From contig DASRYH010000042.1 in the NCBI GenBank assembly GCA_035687245.1, positions 75,575 through 139,574 on the forward strand: a stretch of 64,000 nucleotides of DNA, written 5' to 3'. Origin of the DNA: DASRYH01 sp035687245 (GTDB lineage: Bacteria > Actinomycetota > Coriobacteriia > Anaerosomatales > PHET01). The translations under genes were made by a program, and so were the position numbers. The notes below the pieces were generated by a model that was given only the letters and a program-made list of their open reading frames with translations, ran no database searches and was not told the origin of the DNA. Positions 1 through 7,615 of the stretch are shown piece after piece (the stretch's first letter is position 1; every line of letters begins with the position of its first letter).

Positions 1-472
1 AAAGGAGGTCGGCGTGCACCGTGGTGCGCGCTTCGAAGGGGACGCCGCTTGCCACAAGCGCCCGCAGCGACTCCAGTGCGCGCTCTCCGCTGCCTGCCAC
101 GCCGGTCACGCGCTCGTAGTCGCCGAAGGGCGCCTTCACGTCAAAGCCGACCCAAGAAAGCATCGGCAGCAGCTCGGCGAAGCGCTCGGGCATCACGCCG
201 CCGGTGTGCAGGGCCACGCGAAGTCCCAGCGAACGCGCCTCGGCAATGGCCTCGGCAACCGCCGCCTGTGCGAGCGGCTCGCCTCCAGAGAAGACGACGC
301 CGTCGAGCAGTCCCACGCGCGAGGCGAGGAAGTCGGCAACCTCTGCCCACGTCAGCGCGCTGTCACCTTCGGCAGGAAGGAGGTGCTGGTTGTGGCAGTA
401 GGCGCAGCGCCACGGGCAGCCCTGCAAGAACAAGACAGCGGCGAGCTCATCCGGCCAGTCGACTGACGACAT
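1..472 (-). CDS. nrdG: Anaerobic ribonucleotide reductase activating protein (radical SAM), 3' end cut by the window
   Basis: This radical-SAM activase installs the glycyl radical on class III ribonucleotide reductase. Translating the minus strand from ATG 472 gives an open frame to the window edge. It carries the CxxxCxxC iron-sulfur motif (CPWRCAYCHN) near residue 19, then VVFSGGEPL, the SAM-binding GGE segment. The family usually starts with RIGG about 8 residues earlier, and the in-frame codons upstream of ATG 472 do encode RIGGLVR. The true start may therefore be upstream; the only standard start codon I saw there is TTG 553, which overlaps the stop of the preceding small gene. It is the third gene of the nrdD operon. 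The C-terminus lies outside the window. Confidence 0.9.
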   Translation of the reverse strand, partial: MSSVDWPDELAAVLFLQGCPWRCAYCHNQHLLPAEGDSALTWAEVADFLASRVGLLDGVVFSGGEPLAQAAVAEAIAEARSLGLRVALHTGGVMPERFAELLPMLSWVGFDVKAPFGDYERVTGVAGSGERALESLRALVASGVPFEARTTVHADLL

Positions 473-545
473 TCGGACGAGCCCGCCGATGCGAAGTGCA
501 GAAGCGCGGCCCCCACTGGGAGCCGCGCCGGTGTTTCCAGACGAA

Positions 546-731
546 CTAGGCAAGGTTGGACGCGGCCTCCGTGAAGCAGACGCGCTCGGCGTACTCGCCC
601 TGCTTGCCCTTGTTGAACGAGTTGACGGGGCGGTGGTAGCCCATGACTCGGGTCCAGACCTCACACTGCGTGCGCTCCTCGTCGGTCAGCTCGACGGCGG
701 GTGCTTCGGTGATGACGGTGATCTCGCTCAT
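546..731 (-). CDS. Stand-alone glycyl-radical domain of anaerobic ribonucleotide reductase (61 aa)
   Basis: The peptide contains RVMGYHRPVNSFNKGKQ at about residues 27-43. This matches the C-terminal glycyl-radical loop of NrdD (consensus RVxGY, then FNxGK), in which the glycine carries the stable radical. The upstream large NrdD ends before this segment, so the radical-bearing piece is made as a separate polypeptide. It lies in the same reading frame as nrdD: one TAG (752-750) and six further codons separate the two. A good Shine-Dalgarno (AGAAGGAG) sits about 8 nt before this ATG, which favours independent initiation over readthrough. Small NrdD C-terminal proteins of this kind are, as I recall, annotated in other anaerobes. 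Assembly in trans with the large subunit is inferred. Confidence 0.85.
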   Translation of the reverse strand: MSEITVITEAPAVELTDEERTQCEVWTRVMGYHRPVNSFNKGKQGEYAERVCFTEAASNLA

Positions 732-749
732 CGGAATTCTCCTTCTCGA

Positions 750-2771
750 CTAGTCGCAGCAGGCGGCTGCGCGCTTCTTGGCGACGAGCTCCTCGTCGCA
801 CTTCGGGCAGAACTGGTGCTCACCGGCGAGGTATCCGTGCGTGGGGCACACGGAGAACGTCGGAGTGATGGTGACGTAGGGGAGGCGGAAGCCCTCCAGC
901 GAGCGGCGTACGAGCTTCTTGCAGGCCTCTGCCGAAGAAACGCGCTCACCCAGGTAGAGGTGAAGCACCGTGCCGCCGGTGTACTTGCGCTGCAGCTCTT
1001 CCTGCATGGCAAGCGCCTCGAACGGGTCGTCGGTGTAGCCCACGGGCAGCTGGCTCGAGTTGGTGTAGTACGGGTTGTCATCGGTGCCGGCCTGGACGAT
1101 CTCGGGATAGCGCTTCTTGTCCTCGCGGGCGAAGCGGTAGGTGGTGCCTTCGGCGGGAGTGGCCTCGAGGTTGTAGAGGTGGCCGGTCTCCTCCTGGAAG
1201 CGGGTGATCTCGTCGCGCACGTGGTCTAGGAAGCGCAGGCCGAACTCGCGGCCCCACGGCGTCGTGATGTCTTCGGCGTCGTTGGTGAAGTTGCGGATCA
1301 TCTCGTTGATGCCGTTCACGCCGATCGTCGAGAAGTGATTGCGCAGGGTGCCCAGGTAGCGCTTGGTGTAGGGGAACAGCCCGTTGTCGATGTGGCGCTG
1401 GATGACCTTGCGCTTGAGCTCGAGCGAGGTGCGTCCGTACTCCAGCAGCGTGTCGAGCGCGCCGAACAGAGCGGCCTCGTCGCCGTTGTAGAGGAAGCCG
1501 AGGCGCGCGCAGTTGATGGTGACGACACCCAGCGAACCGGTCTGCTCCGCGCTGCCGAAGAGGCCGTTGCCGCGCTTGAGAAGCTCGGTGAGGTCGAGCT
1601 GCAGGCGGCAGCACATCGAGCGCACCATGTTCGGCGTGAGCTCGGAGTTCACGAAGTTCTGGAAGTAGGGCAGTCCGTACTTGGCGGTCATCTCGAAGAG
1701 CAGGTTCGCGTTCTCAGACTCCCACGGGAACTCGGGCGTGATGTTGTAGGTCGGGATCGGGAAGGTGAAGACGCGGCCCTTGGCGTCGCCCTCGGTCATG
1801 ACCTCGATGTAGGCGCGGTTGATCATGTCCATCTCGCGCTGCAGCTCGCTGTAGGTGAAGTCGCACTCCACGCCACCGATTACAGGGCGCTGGTCCTTGA
1901 GGTCGTCCGGGCACGTCCAGTCGAAGGTGAGGTTCGTGAACGGCGTCTGCGTGCCCCAACGCGAAGGCACGTTGAGGTTGTAGACGAGCTCCTGGATCGA
2001 CTGGCGGACCTGGTCGTAGGAGAGGTCGTCGAGGCGGATGAAGGGCGCCATGTAGGTGTCGAAGCTCGAGAACGCCTGCGCGCCGGCCCACTCGTTCTGA
2101 AGCGTGCCCAGGAAGTTCACGATCTGGCCCACGGCGCTCGAGAGGTGCTTCGGCGGGGCAGACTCGACCTTGCCCGGGACGCCGTTGAGGCCCTCGGTGA
2201 TGAGCGTGCGAAGCGACCAGCCCGCGCAGTAGCCGGCGAGCATGTCGAGATCGTGGATGTGGATCGAACCGTCGCGGTGCGCCATGCCGACCTCGGCCGG
2301 GTAGACGTGGGACAGCCAGTAGTTGGCGATGACCTTGCCCGACACGTTCAGGATGAGGCCGCCCAGCGAGTAGCCCTGGTTGGCATTCGCGTTCACGCGC
2401 CAGTCAGCGCGGTCGAGGTACTCGTTGATCGAGCTCTCGACCTCGACGACAGTCTTCTTGTCCTCGCGCAGGCGGGCGCGCTGCTCGCGGTAGACGATGT
2501 AGGCGCGAGCCGTCGCGAGGTGGTTCGCGGAGATGAGCACCTGCTCCACGACGTCCTGAATCTGCTCGATGTCGGGCTCTGCGTCGCCGAAGCGGTGCTT
2601 GAGCACCTTGAGCGCCTGCGCGGTGAGCAGAAACGCCTCGGTGGCGTCGAACTCGCCGGAGGCCACGCCGGCACGCTCGATGGCCCGCTTGATCTTGTCA
2701 GCGTCAAACGGGACGGCTTCGCCCTCGCGCTTGATTACATGTGTTGGTGCGACGCGCTTGTCTGTTTCCAC
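750..2771 (-). CDS. nrdD: Anaerobic (class III) ribonucleoside-triphosphate reductase, large part lacking the glycyl-radical tail
   Basis: The enzyme reduces ribonucleoside triphosphates to deoxynucleotides without oxygen. The N-terminus holds an ATP-cone (about residues 8-95), which binds ATP/dATP for allosteric control. The barrel follows, with typical NrdD stretches such as LGGLILNVSG, SIHIHDLD and the segment around QNEWAGAQAFSSFD. The C-terminus ends in a zinc site (two CxxC-type pairs, CPTHGY and CPKCDE), and a TAG stop follows where the family normally continues into the radical loop. The open frame extends to TTG 2777. GTG 2771 is preferred because AAGGA lies at good spacing before it. 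Two NrdR boxes lie about 140-190 bp upstream. The activase gene follows. Confidence 0.92.
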   Translation of the reverse strand: METDKRVAPTHVIKREGEAVPFDADKIKRAIERAGVASGEFDATEAFLLTAQALKVLKHRFGDAEPDIEQIQDVVEQVLISANHLATARAYIVYREQRARLREDKKTVVEVESSINEYLDRADWRVNANANQGYSLGGLILNVSGKVIANYWLSHVYPAEVGMAHRDGSIHIHDLDMLAGYCAGWSLRTLITEGLNGVPGKVESAPPKHLSSAVGQIVNFLGTLQNEWAGAQAFSSFDTYMAPFIRLDDLSYDQVRQSIQELVYNLNVPSRWGTQTPFTNLTFDWTCPDDLKDQRPVIGGVECDFTYSELQREMDMINRAYIEVMTEGDAKGRVFTFPIPTYNITPEFPWESENANLLFEMTAKYGLPYFQNFVNSELTPNMVRSMCCRLQLDLTELLKRGNGLFGSAEQTGSLGVVTINCARLGFLYNGDEAALFGALDTLLEYGRTSLELKRKVIQRHIDNGLFPYTKRYLGTLRNHFSTIGVNGINEMIRNFTNDAEDITTPWGREFGLRFLDHVRDEITRFQEETGHLYNLEATPAEGTTYRFAREDKKRYPEIVQAGTDDNPYYTNSSQLPVGYTDDPFEALAMQEELQRKYTGGTVLHLYLGERVSSAEACKKLVRRSLEGFRLPYVTITPTFSVCPTHGYLAGEHQFCPKCDEELVAKKRAAACCD

Positions 2772-2912
2772 CCTCAAGTCCTTCGTCTCATAGGCGCGAG
2801 AGGATGAGAACAGGAGCGGCCGAAGCCTCGGCTCACCCGCCCCTCACGACACACCCCGTACGCGCATTGCTGCGTATTTGCTGCGGAAACAGGCCCCAGG
2901 CCGTCCCTCGTG

Positions 2913-2958
2913 GCCCCATATCTTGTGGTCTGGGGAACCGCAACACAACATATAGTGG
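2913..2958. promoter_or_regulatory. Tandem NrdR boxes upstream of nrdD
   Basis: Two 16-bp elements, at 2913-2928 (core CCATATCTTGTGG) and 2943-2958 (core CAACATATAGTGG), fit the NrdR consensus acaCwAtATaTwGtgt. Their equivalent positions are 30 bp apart, about three helical turns. NrdR is the conserved ATP/dATP-sensing repressor of ribonucleotide reductase operons and typically binds paired boxes. The match and position are seen; binding is inferred. Confidence 0.8.
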
Positions 2959-3046
2959 TTGAGTGCCGAAGGCACGTCAAGCCGAAATCCCCCGCAAACA
3001 CGCGAAGGGCGCACCCCTCGCGACCTTCGGCAGATAGCGGCGACAG

Positions 3047-3103
3047 GCGGCAGAAAGCCGCAGACAGACGGAGGCGAGGAGCCCGGATAGGACCTCTCGC
3101 CTC
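3047..3103. other. Inverted repeats in the nrdD / ABC-transporter intergenic region
   Basis: The gap 2772-3144 holds the NrdR boxes and two hairpin-forming repeats: GCGGC-AGAAA-GCCGC at 3047-3061, and GAGGCGAG (3071-3078) with CTCGCCTC (3096-3103). Neither is followed by a T-run on either strand, so they are weak terminator candidates for the leftward ABC operon. Two copies of the TGCCGAA/TTCGGCA heptamer (about 2964 and 3024) also lie here. Confidence 0.35.
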
Positions 3104-3144
3104 GTTCAAGCTATGTCGCGACGCCTTGCGGCAGCTCCCTCGGC

Positions 3145-5136
3145 CTAGCTCGCTTCGTCGAGCGCCTCTGAGAACTGGCTGTTGTAGAGGTCGGCGTAGA
3201 AGCCGCTCGCTGCCAGAAGCTCGGTGTGTGTGCCCTGTTCGATGATGCGACCGTGGTTCATCACGATGATCGTGTCGGCATCGCGGATTGTGGAGAGCCG
3301 GTGCGCGATCACGAAGCTCGTGCGGTTCGCCATCAGGCGCGACATCGCCTTCTGGATGAGCACCTCCGTACGCGTGTCGACCGAGCTCGTCGCCTCGTCG
3401 AGGATGAGCACCTCGGGGTCGGCGAGGAAGGCGCGCGCGATGGTGAGCAGCTGTTTCTCGCCCTGGCTGACGTTGGTGCTGTCGTCGTCGAGCACGGTGT
3501 CGTAGCCGTCGGGCAGCGTGCGTACGAAGTGGTCGACGTGCGCCGCTTCGGCAGCCGCCATGATCTCGGCCTCGGTCGCACCCTCGCGGCCGTAGGCGAT
3601 GTTGTCGCGGATCGTGCCACCGAAGAGCCACGCGTCTTGCAGCACCATGCCGAAGACCCGTCGCACGTCCTCGCGCGTCATCGCCTGAGTGTCGATACCG
3701 TCGACTCGAATATGGCCGCCGTCGATCTCGTAGAAGCGCATGAGCAGGTTGACGATGGTCGTCTTGCCCGCACCCGTCGGGCCGACGATCGCGACTGTCT
3801 GGCCGGGGGCGACGTCCAGGCTGAACTCCTCGATGAGCGGCTCCTCAGGCTTGTAGCGGAAGGAGACGTTCTCGAGCTCGATGTGGCCGGTGGCCTGTCC
3901 CAGGCGAATCGGCTCGGCCGGGTCGGCGATCTGCTCCGGCTCGTCGAGCAGCTCGAATACGCGCTCGGCGGAGGCGACGGCCGACTGCATCACGTTTGCG
4001 ATTGAGGCGAGCTGAGTGATCGGCCACGTGAACTGGCGCGAGTACTGGATGAACGCCTGCACGTCGCCTAGCGTGAGCGAGCCGTTGGCTACCTTCAGGC
4101 CACCAATGACGGCGATGGCTACGTAGTTGAGGTTGCTGATGAAGTTCATCGCCGGCTGGATGATGCCGGAGATGAACTGCGCCTTGAAGCCGGCCTGGAA
4201 GAGCTTCTCGTTCTCCACTTCGAACTGGGCTTCGGCATCGGCCTCGTGGCCGAATACCTTCACGATGTTGCGGCCCGTGTGCGTCTCTTCGATGTGGCCG
4301 TTCAGCGTTCCCGTGTGCTCCCACTGGGCGGCGAACTGTTTCTGCGAGCGCTTGGCGATCTGAATCGTGACGACCACCGAGATCGGCACCGTGAGCAGGG
4401 AGATCGCGGCCAGCAGCGGGTTGATCCAGAACATCATGATCAGCACGCCGATGACGGTGAGCACCGAGGTCGTGATCTGCGTCAGCGCCTGCTGGAGCGT
4501 CTGGGCGATGTTGTCGATGTCGTTGGTGACGCGCGAAAGGATGTCGCCACGCGGGTGCTCGTCGAAGTACCTGAGCGGCAGGCGCGTGAGCTTCGCGTCG
4601 ACCGAGTTGCGCAGGTCGTAGACGATGCCTTGCGAAACGCCGACCGTCAGGTACTGCTGCAGCCAGCCGAAGACCCACGAGACCAGGTAGAGCCCCGTGA
4701 GCAGCAACAGGATCTGGCCGAGCGCGCCGAAGTCGACGCCGATGCCTGGCGTGAGCGTCATGCCAGATAGCATCTGGGCGAACTGCGTCTGGCCCTTGGC
4801 CTGGAGCCCCGCGATTACCTGCGCCTTGGTGGCGCCCGCCGGCAGCTTGGCCGAGATGACGCCTGCGAACAGCACGTTCGTGGCCTTGCCCAGAATGCGC
4901 GGGCCGACCGTCGAGAGCGTGACGCTCACGATGGCAAGCGCGATGACGAGCGCGATCATGGCCGCGTGCGGCTTGAGCAAGCTGCCCAGGCGCTTGGCCG
5001 ACTGGCCGAAGTTCTTGGACGTCACGCCGGTGCCGACTACACCGTGGCCGCCCATCATCGGGCCGCCGCCACCGCGGCGCGGGCCGCGACCGGGTCCGCC
5101 ACCGGCGGGAGTCTTGTTATCGTTGTGCTCCGCCAT
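3145..5136 (-). CDS. ABC exporter half-transporter, catalytically competent partner (663 aa)
   Basis: This is a fused membrane and nucleotide-binding half-transporter of the heterodimeric multidrug exporter type (LmrD/BmrD/TM288-like). A Gly/Arg/Pro-rich cytoplasmic N-terminus of about 45 residues precedes the six-helix membrane domain. The ATPase half shows Walker A GPTGAGKTT, signature VSQGEKQ, Walker B LILDEATSS with its catalytic glutamate, and H-loop IAHRLSTI. The hydrolytic residues are intact but the signature is non-canonical. It starts one base after the stop of the partner gene, with GAGGAGA as Shine-Dalgarno inside that gene. It is the last gene of a marR-led operon. Substrate unknown; drug, lipid or peptide export are all possible. 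Confidence 0.9.
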   Translation of the reverse strand: MAEHNDNKTPAGGGPGRGPRRGGGGPMMGGHGVVGTGVTSKNFGQSAKRLGSLLKPHAAMIALVIALAIVSVTLSTVGPRILGKATNVLFAGVISAKLPAGATKAQVIAGLQAKGQTQFAQMLSGMTLTPGIGVDFGALGQILLLLTGLYLVSWVFGWLQQYLTVGVSQGIVYDLRNSVDAKLTRLPLRYFDEHPRGDILSRVTNDIDNIAQTLQQALTQITTSVLTVIGVLIMMFWINPLLAAISLLTVPISVVVTIQIAKRSQKQFAAQWEHTGTLNGHIEETHTGRNIVKVFGHEADAEAQFEVENEKLFQAGFKAQFISGIIQPAMNFISNLNYVAIAVIGGLKVANGSLTLGDVQAFIQYSRQFTWPITQLASIANVMQSAVASAERVFELLDEPEQIADPAEPIRLGQATGHIELENVSFRYKPEEPLIEEFSLDVAPGQTVAIVGPTGAGKTTIVNLLMRFYEIDGGHIRVDGIDTQAMTREDVRRVFGMVLQDAWLFGGTIRDNIAYGREGATEAEIMAAAEAAHVDHFVRTLPDGYDTVLDDDSTNVSQGEKQLLTIARAFLADPEVLILDEATSSVDTRTEVLIQKAMSRLMANRTSFVIAHRLSTIRDADTIIVMNHGRIIEQGTHTELLAASGFYADLYNSQFSEALDEAS

Positions 5137-5137
5137 G

Positions 5138-6868
5138 CTAGGCGATCTCCTCTTCCGTAAGCTGCGAGTAGACGATCTCTCGGTACGTTTCGCAGGTATC
5201 CATCAGTTCGCTGTGGGCGCCGATGCCAACCACGCGGCCCTCGTCGAGCACGACGATGCGGTCGGCGCTCATGATCGTGGAGACGCGCTGGGCAACGACG
5301 ATGACGGTCGCCTCATGGGTCTCGTCGGCAAGCGCTGCTCTCAGGCGCGCGTCGGTCTTGAAGTCGAGCGCGGAGAACGAGTCGTCGAAGACGTAGATCT
5401 CGGGGCGCTTGACCAGCGCGCGTGCGATAGCGAGGCGCTGGCGCTGGCCGCCGGAGACGTTCGTGCCGCCTTGGGCGATCGATGCCGAAAGGCCCTCGGG
5501 CATCTCGCGGACAAACTCCTCGCCCTGCGCGATCTTCAGCGCATGCCACAGGTCCTCATCGGTCGCGGACTCGTCGCCGTAGCGCAGGTTGCTCGCCACC
5601 GTGCCTGAGAACAGGAACGCGCGCTGCGGGATGAAGCCGATTCGGCTCCAGAGGTCTTCCTGGGCCATCTCGCGCACGTCGGTGCCATCTACCAGCACGC
5701 TGCCGCCCGTGGCGTCGTAGAAGCGGGGGATGAGGTTGACGAGCGTGGACTTGCCGCTGCCCGTCGAGCCGATGATCGCGGTGGTCTCACCCGGCCCGGC
5801 CTCGAAGCTGATGTCGGAGAGCACGGGGTCCTGCGCGCCGGGATAGCGGAACTCCACGCCACGGAACTCGAGGCAGCCACGCTTCACGCTCGGCGACTTC
5901 GGCACGGCCGGGTCTTCGACGGTCGGCTCGGTCTCGAGTACCTCGTTGATGCGCGACGCCGAAGCGGCTGCACGCGGAAGCATCGTGAGCATGAACGTCG
6001 CCATCATCACCGAGAACAGGATCTGGGTGACGTAGTTGAGGAATGCGGTGAGGTTGCCTATCGGCATCGCGCCGCTCGCGATGCGGTGCCCGCCGAACCA
6101 CATGATCGCGACCATCGACAGGTTCATCACGCCCATCAGCGTCGGCCACATCAGCGAGAAGAGCCTGAAGACGGTCGTCGCCGTCTTGGTGAGGTCCGCG
6201 TTCGCTTCGGCGAAGCGCGCCTTCTCGTAGTCGTCGCGCACGAACGCGCGAATGACCCGTACGCCAGAGAGCGTCTCCCTCATGACCTGGTTGATGCGGT
6301 CGACCTTCTTCTGCATCGCGCCGAAGAGAGGCAGCGTGCGCGAGACCAGGAAGTAGAGGAAGACGGCCATGAACGGCACGATCACCACGAGTGTGCCCGA
6401 GAGCGGGATGTCTTGGCGCAGCGCCATGATGATGCCGCCGATGCCCATGAACGGCGCGAGTACGAGCACGTTCAGCGACATCAGCACGACCATCTGGACC
6501 TGCTGTACGTCGTTGGTGTTGCGCGTGATAAGCGACGGCGTCCCGAACTTGTTGATCTCGGTCTGCGAGAACGCGCCCACGCGGTGGAAGATCGCGGCGC
6601 GCACGTCACGGCCGAAGGCCATCGAGGTCTTGGAGCCGTAGTAGACGCCCACGATGGATGCGACGCCCATCAGCAGAGTGACCAGCAGCATGATGCCGCC
6701 GATCTGCCAGATGTAGCCCACATCGCCCTTGGCGACACCGTTGTTGATGATGTCGGCGTTGAGCTCTGGCAGATACAAGTTGGTGATCGCCTGCGTGAGC
6801 AGAAGCACGATGACGATGACCAGCTGCTTGCGGTAGGGCTTGAGGTAGTTGGATAGAAGCCGAATCAC
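5138..6868 (-). CDS. ABC exporter half-transporter with degenerate ATP site (576 aa)
   Basis: This is the partner of the downstream 663-aa half-transporter, with a six-helix membrane domain (about residues 1-320) and an ATPase domain. Walker A GSTGSGKST and signature VSGGQRQRL are canonical. The Walker B reads YVFDDSFSALD, with Asp where the catalytic Glu is expected, and the H-loop position is Gln (VAQRVSTI). This is the pattern of the non-hydrolytic site in TM287/288-type heterodimeric exporters, so the two proteins very probably form one heterodimer. The GTG start abuts the TAA of the marR gene (TAAGTG), implying translational coupling and control by that regulator. Confidence 0.9.
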   Translation of the reverse strand: MIRLLSNYLKPYRKQLVIVIVLLLTQAITNLYLPELNADIINNGVAKGDVGYIWQIGGIMLLVTLLMGVASIVGVYYGSKTSMAFGRDVRAAIFHRVGAFSQTEINKFGTPSLITRNTNDVQQVQMVVLMSLNVLVLAPFMGIGGIIMALRQDIPLSGTLVVIVPFMAVFLYFLVSRTLPLFGAMQKKVDRINQVMRETLSGVRVIRAFVRDDYEKARFAEANADLTKTATTVFRLFSLMWPTLMGVMNLSMVAIMWFGGHRIASGAMPIGNLTAFLNYVTQILFSVMMATFMLTMLPRAAASASRINEVLETEPTVEDPAVPKSPSVKRGCLEFRGVEFRYPGAQDPVLSDISFEAGPGETTAIIGSTGSGKSTLVNLIPRFYDATGGSVLVDGTDVREMAQEDLWSRIGFIPQRAFLFSGTVASNLRYGDESATDEDLWHALKIAQGEEFVREMPEGLSASIAQGGTNVSGGQRQRLAIARALVKRPEIYVFDDSFSALDFKTDARLRAALADETHEATVIVVAQRVSTIMSADRIVVLDEGRVVGIGAHSELMDTCETYREIVYSQLTEEEIA

Positions 6869-7402
6869 TTATGCGTTCCCTTCGCCGTTCTCGTTCATGA
6901 ACTGGGCCCCTAGGTCGTTGAGCTGCTTGAGGAGCCGTGCAAGCTCGGAGCGGTCGTCCTCGCTCATGGTGCCGATAGTCGCGTTGAGCTGGCGCGTGAA
7001 GAACTCGCGCCCTTCGGCGTTCACCTCGCGACCGCGCTCGGTGATGAATGCGCGCGTGACCCGGCGGTCCTTCTCGTCGGCGCGACGCTCGATGTAGCCG
7101 TCATCCTCGAGGCCTTGCAGCAGCGTGGTGACTGTCGGCCGCGACAGGTGCAGCATCTCGGCGAGGTCTCGCTGGCTGATGCCGTCGGCATGGGCGAGCG
7201 TGCGCAGGCATGCCACGCGCGGGAAGCTGAAGCCGGTCGAGACGCCGCGCGTCATAATCTGCCGCTGGATGTGGCCATGGCGCTTGAGCTCGTGGAAGAC
7301 CTGCATCGACAGCGGGTCGAGCCCCTCAATCTGCGGTGCTCCACCCTCGCCGGCGCAGTCGTGCCGGTGGGGATGGGGGTGGGGATGCGGGAAGTCGCGC
7401 AT
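6869..7402 (-). CDS. MarR-family regulator with a histidine-rich N-terminus
   Basis: The central winged-helix region (ISQRDLAEMLHLSRPTVTTLL, then a wing with DEKDRRVTRAFITERG) is typical of MarR. It leads the operon with the two ABC half-transporters and is the likely local repressor. A frame runs back to 7495, but ATG 7402 is chosen: AAAGG lies upstream, and the longer version would overlap the palindromic promoter region. From 7402 the protein begins MRDFPHPHPHPHRHDC, with seven histidines and a cysteine in the first 20 residues, which looks like a metal-binding tail. That could mean metal-responsive control, but no experiment or family rule supports it here. Confidence 0.85.
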   Translation of the reverse strand: MRDFPHPHPHPHRHDCAGEGGAPQIEGLDPLSMQVFHELKRHGHIQRQIMTRGVSTGFSFPRVACLRTLAHADGISQRDLAEMLHLSRPTVTTLLQGLEDDGYIERRADEKDRRVTRAFITERGREVNAEGREFFTRQLNATIGTMSEDDRSELARLLKQLNDLGAQFMNENGEGNA

Positions 7403-7460
7403 CAAATGTTGGCCTTTCGTGCAGGGGAGGCGGGCGAGTCCACTTCGGCAGACTGACCGC

Positions 7461-7497
7461 CGGTTATAACCGTTAGGTACCAAACAGTTATACAACT
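7461..7497. promoter_or_regulatory. Three tandem palindromes in the marR / rlmA-like divergent region
   Basis: Three dyads lie side by side: CGGTTATAACCG (7461-7472, perfect), GTTAGGTACCAAAC (7472-7485, one mismatch pair) and AGTTATACAACT (7486-7497, one mismatch pair). All share GTT...AAC ends, with centres 12-13 bp apart. They lie 59-95 bp upstream of marR and about 120-155 bp upstream of the rightward gene. This is the expected place for autoregulatory MarR operators. Confidence 0.6.
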
Positions 7498-7615
7498 AAC
7501 CATTTTGTCGTGCAACCGCTTTGTCGCGACGTGCGTGCGACCACATGGAAGCCTCCGCGTCCGCGCCACTCGGCTATGCTGCCGAAGAGGAAACGAGCAG
7601 AACGAGGAGGGGCGC

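Noticed and set aside
750..752. Pyrrolysine insertion at the nrdD amber codon
   Set aside because: A strong Shine-Dalgarno and ATG follow immediately, and no pylT/pylS-like gene is in the window; kept only as an alternative to the split.
1335..2807. Long plus-strand open frame opposite nrdD, and similar long antisense frames at 9243-11105, 14678-16279, 25387-27669 and 38831-40897
   Set aside because: They mirror well-recognised genes on the other strand, have Arg/Val/Ala/Glu-rich shadow composition and no domain or ribosome site; GC-rich DNA yields such frames routinely.
2778..2912. Possible cobalamin riboswitch before nrdD
   Set aside because: No B12-box-like core or the expected helices were found; the NrdR boxes explain regulation better.
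2774..3631. 285-aa minus-strand frame overlapping the ABC gene and the NrdR-box region
   Set aside because: It overlaps the exporter gene in another frame and is Arg-rich with no family; the intergenic region is regulatory.
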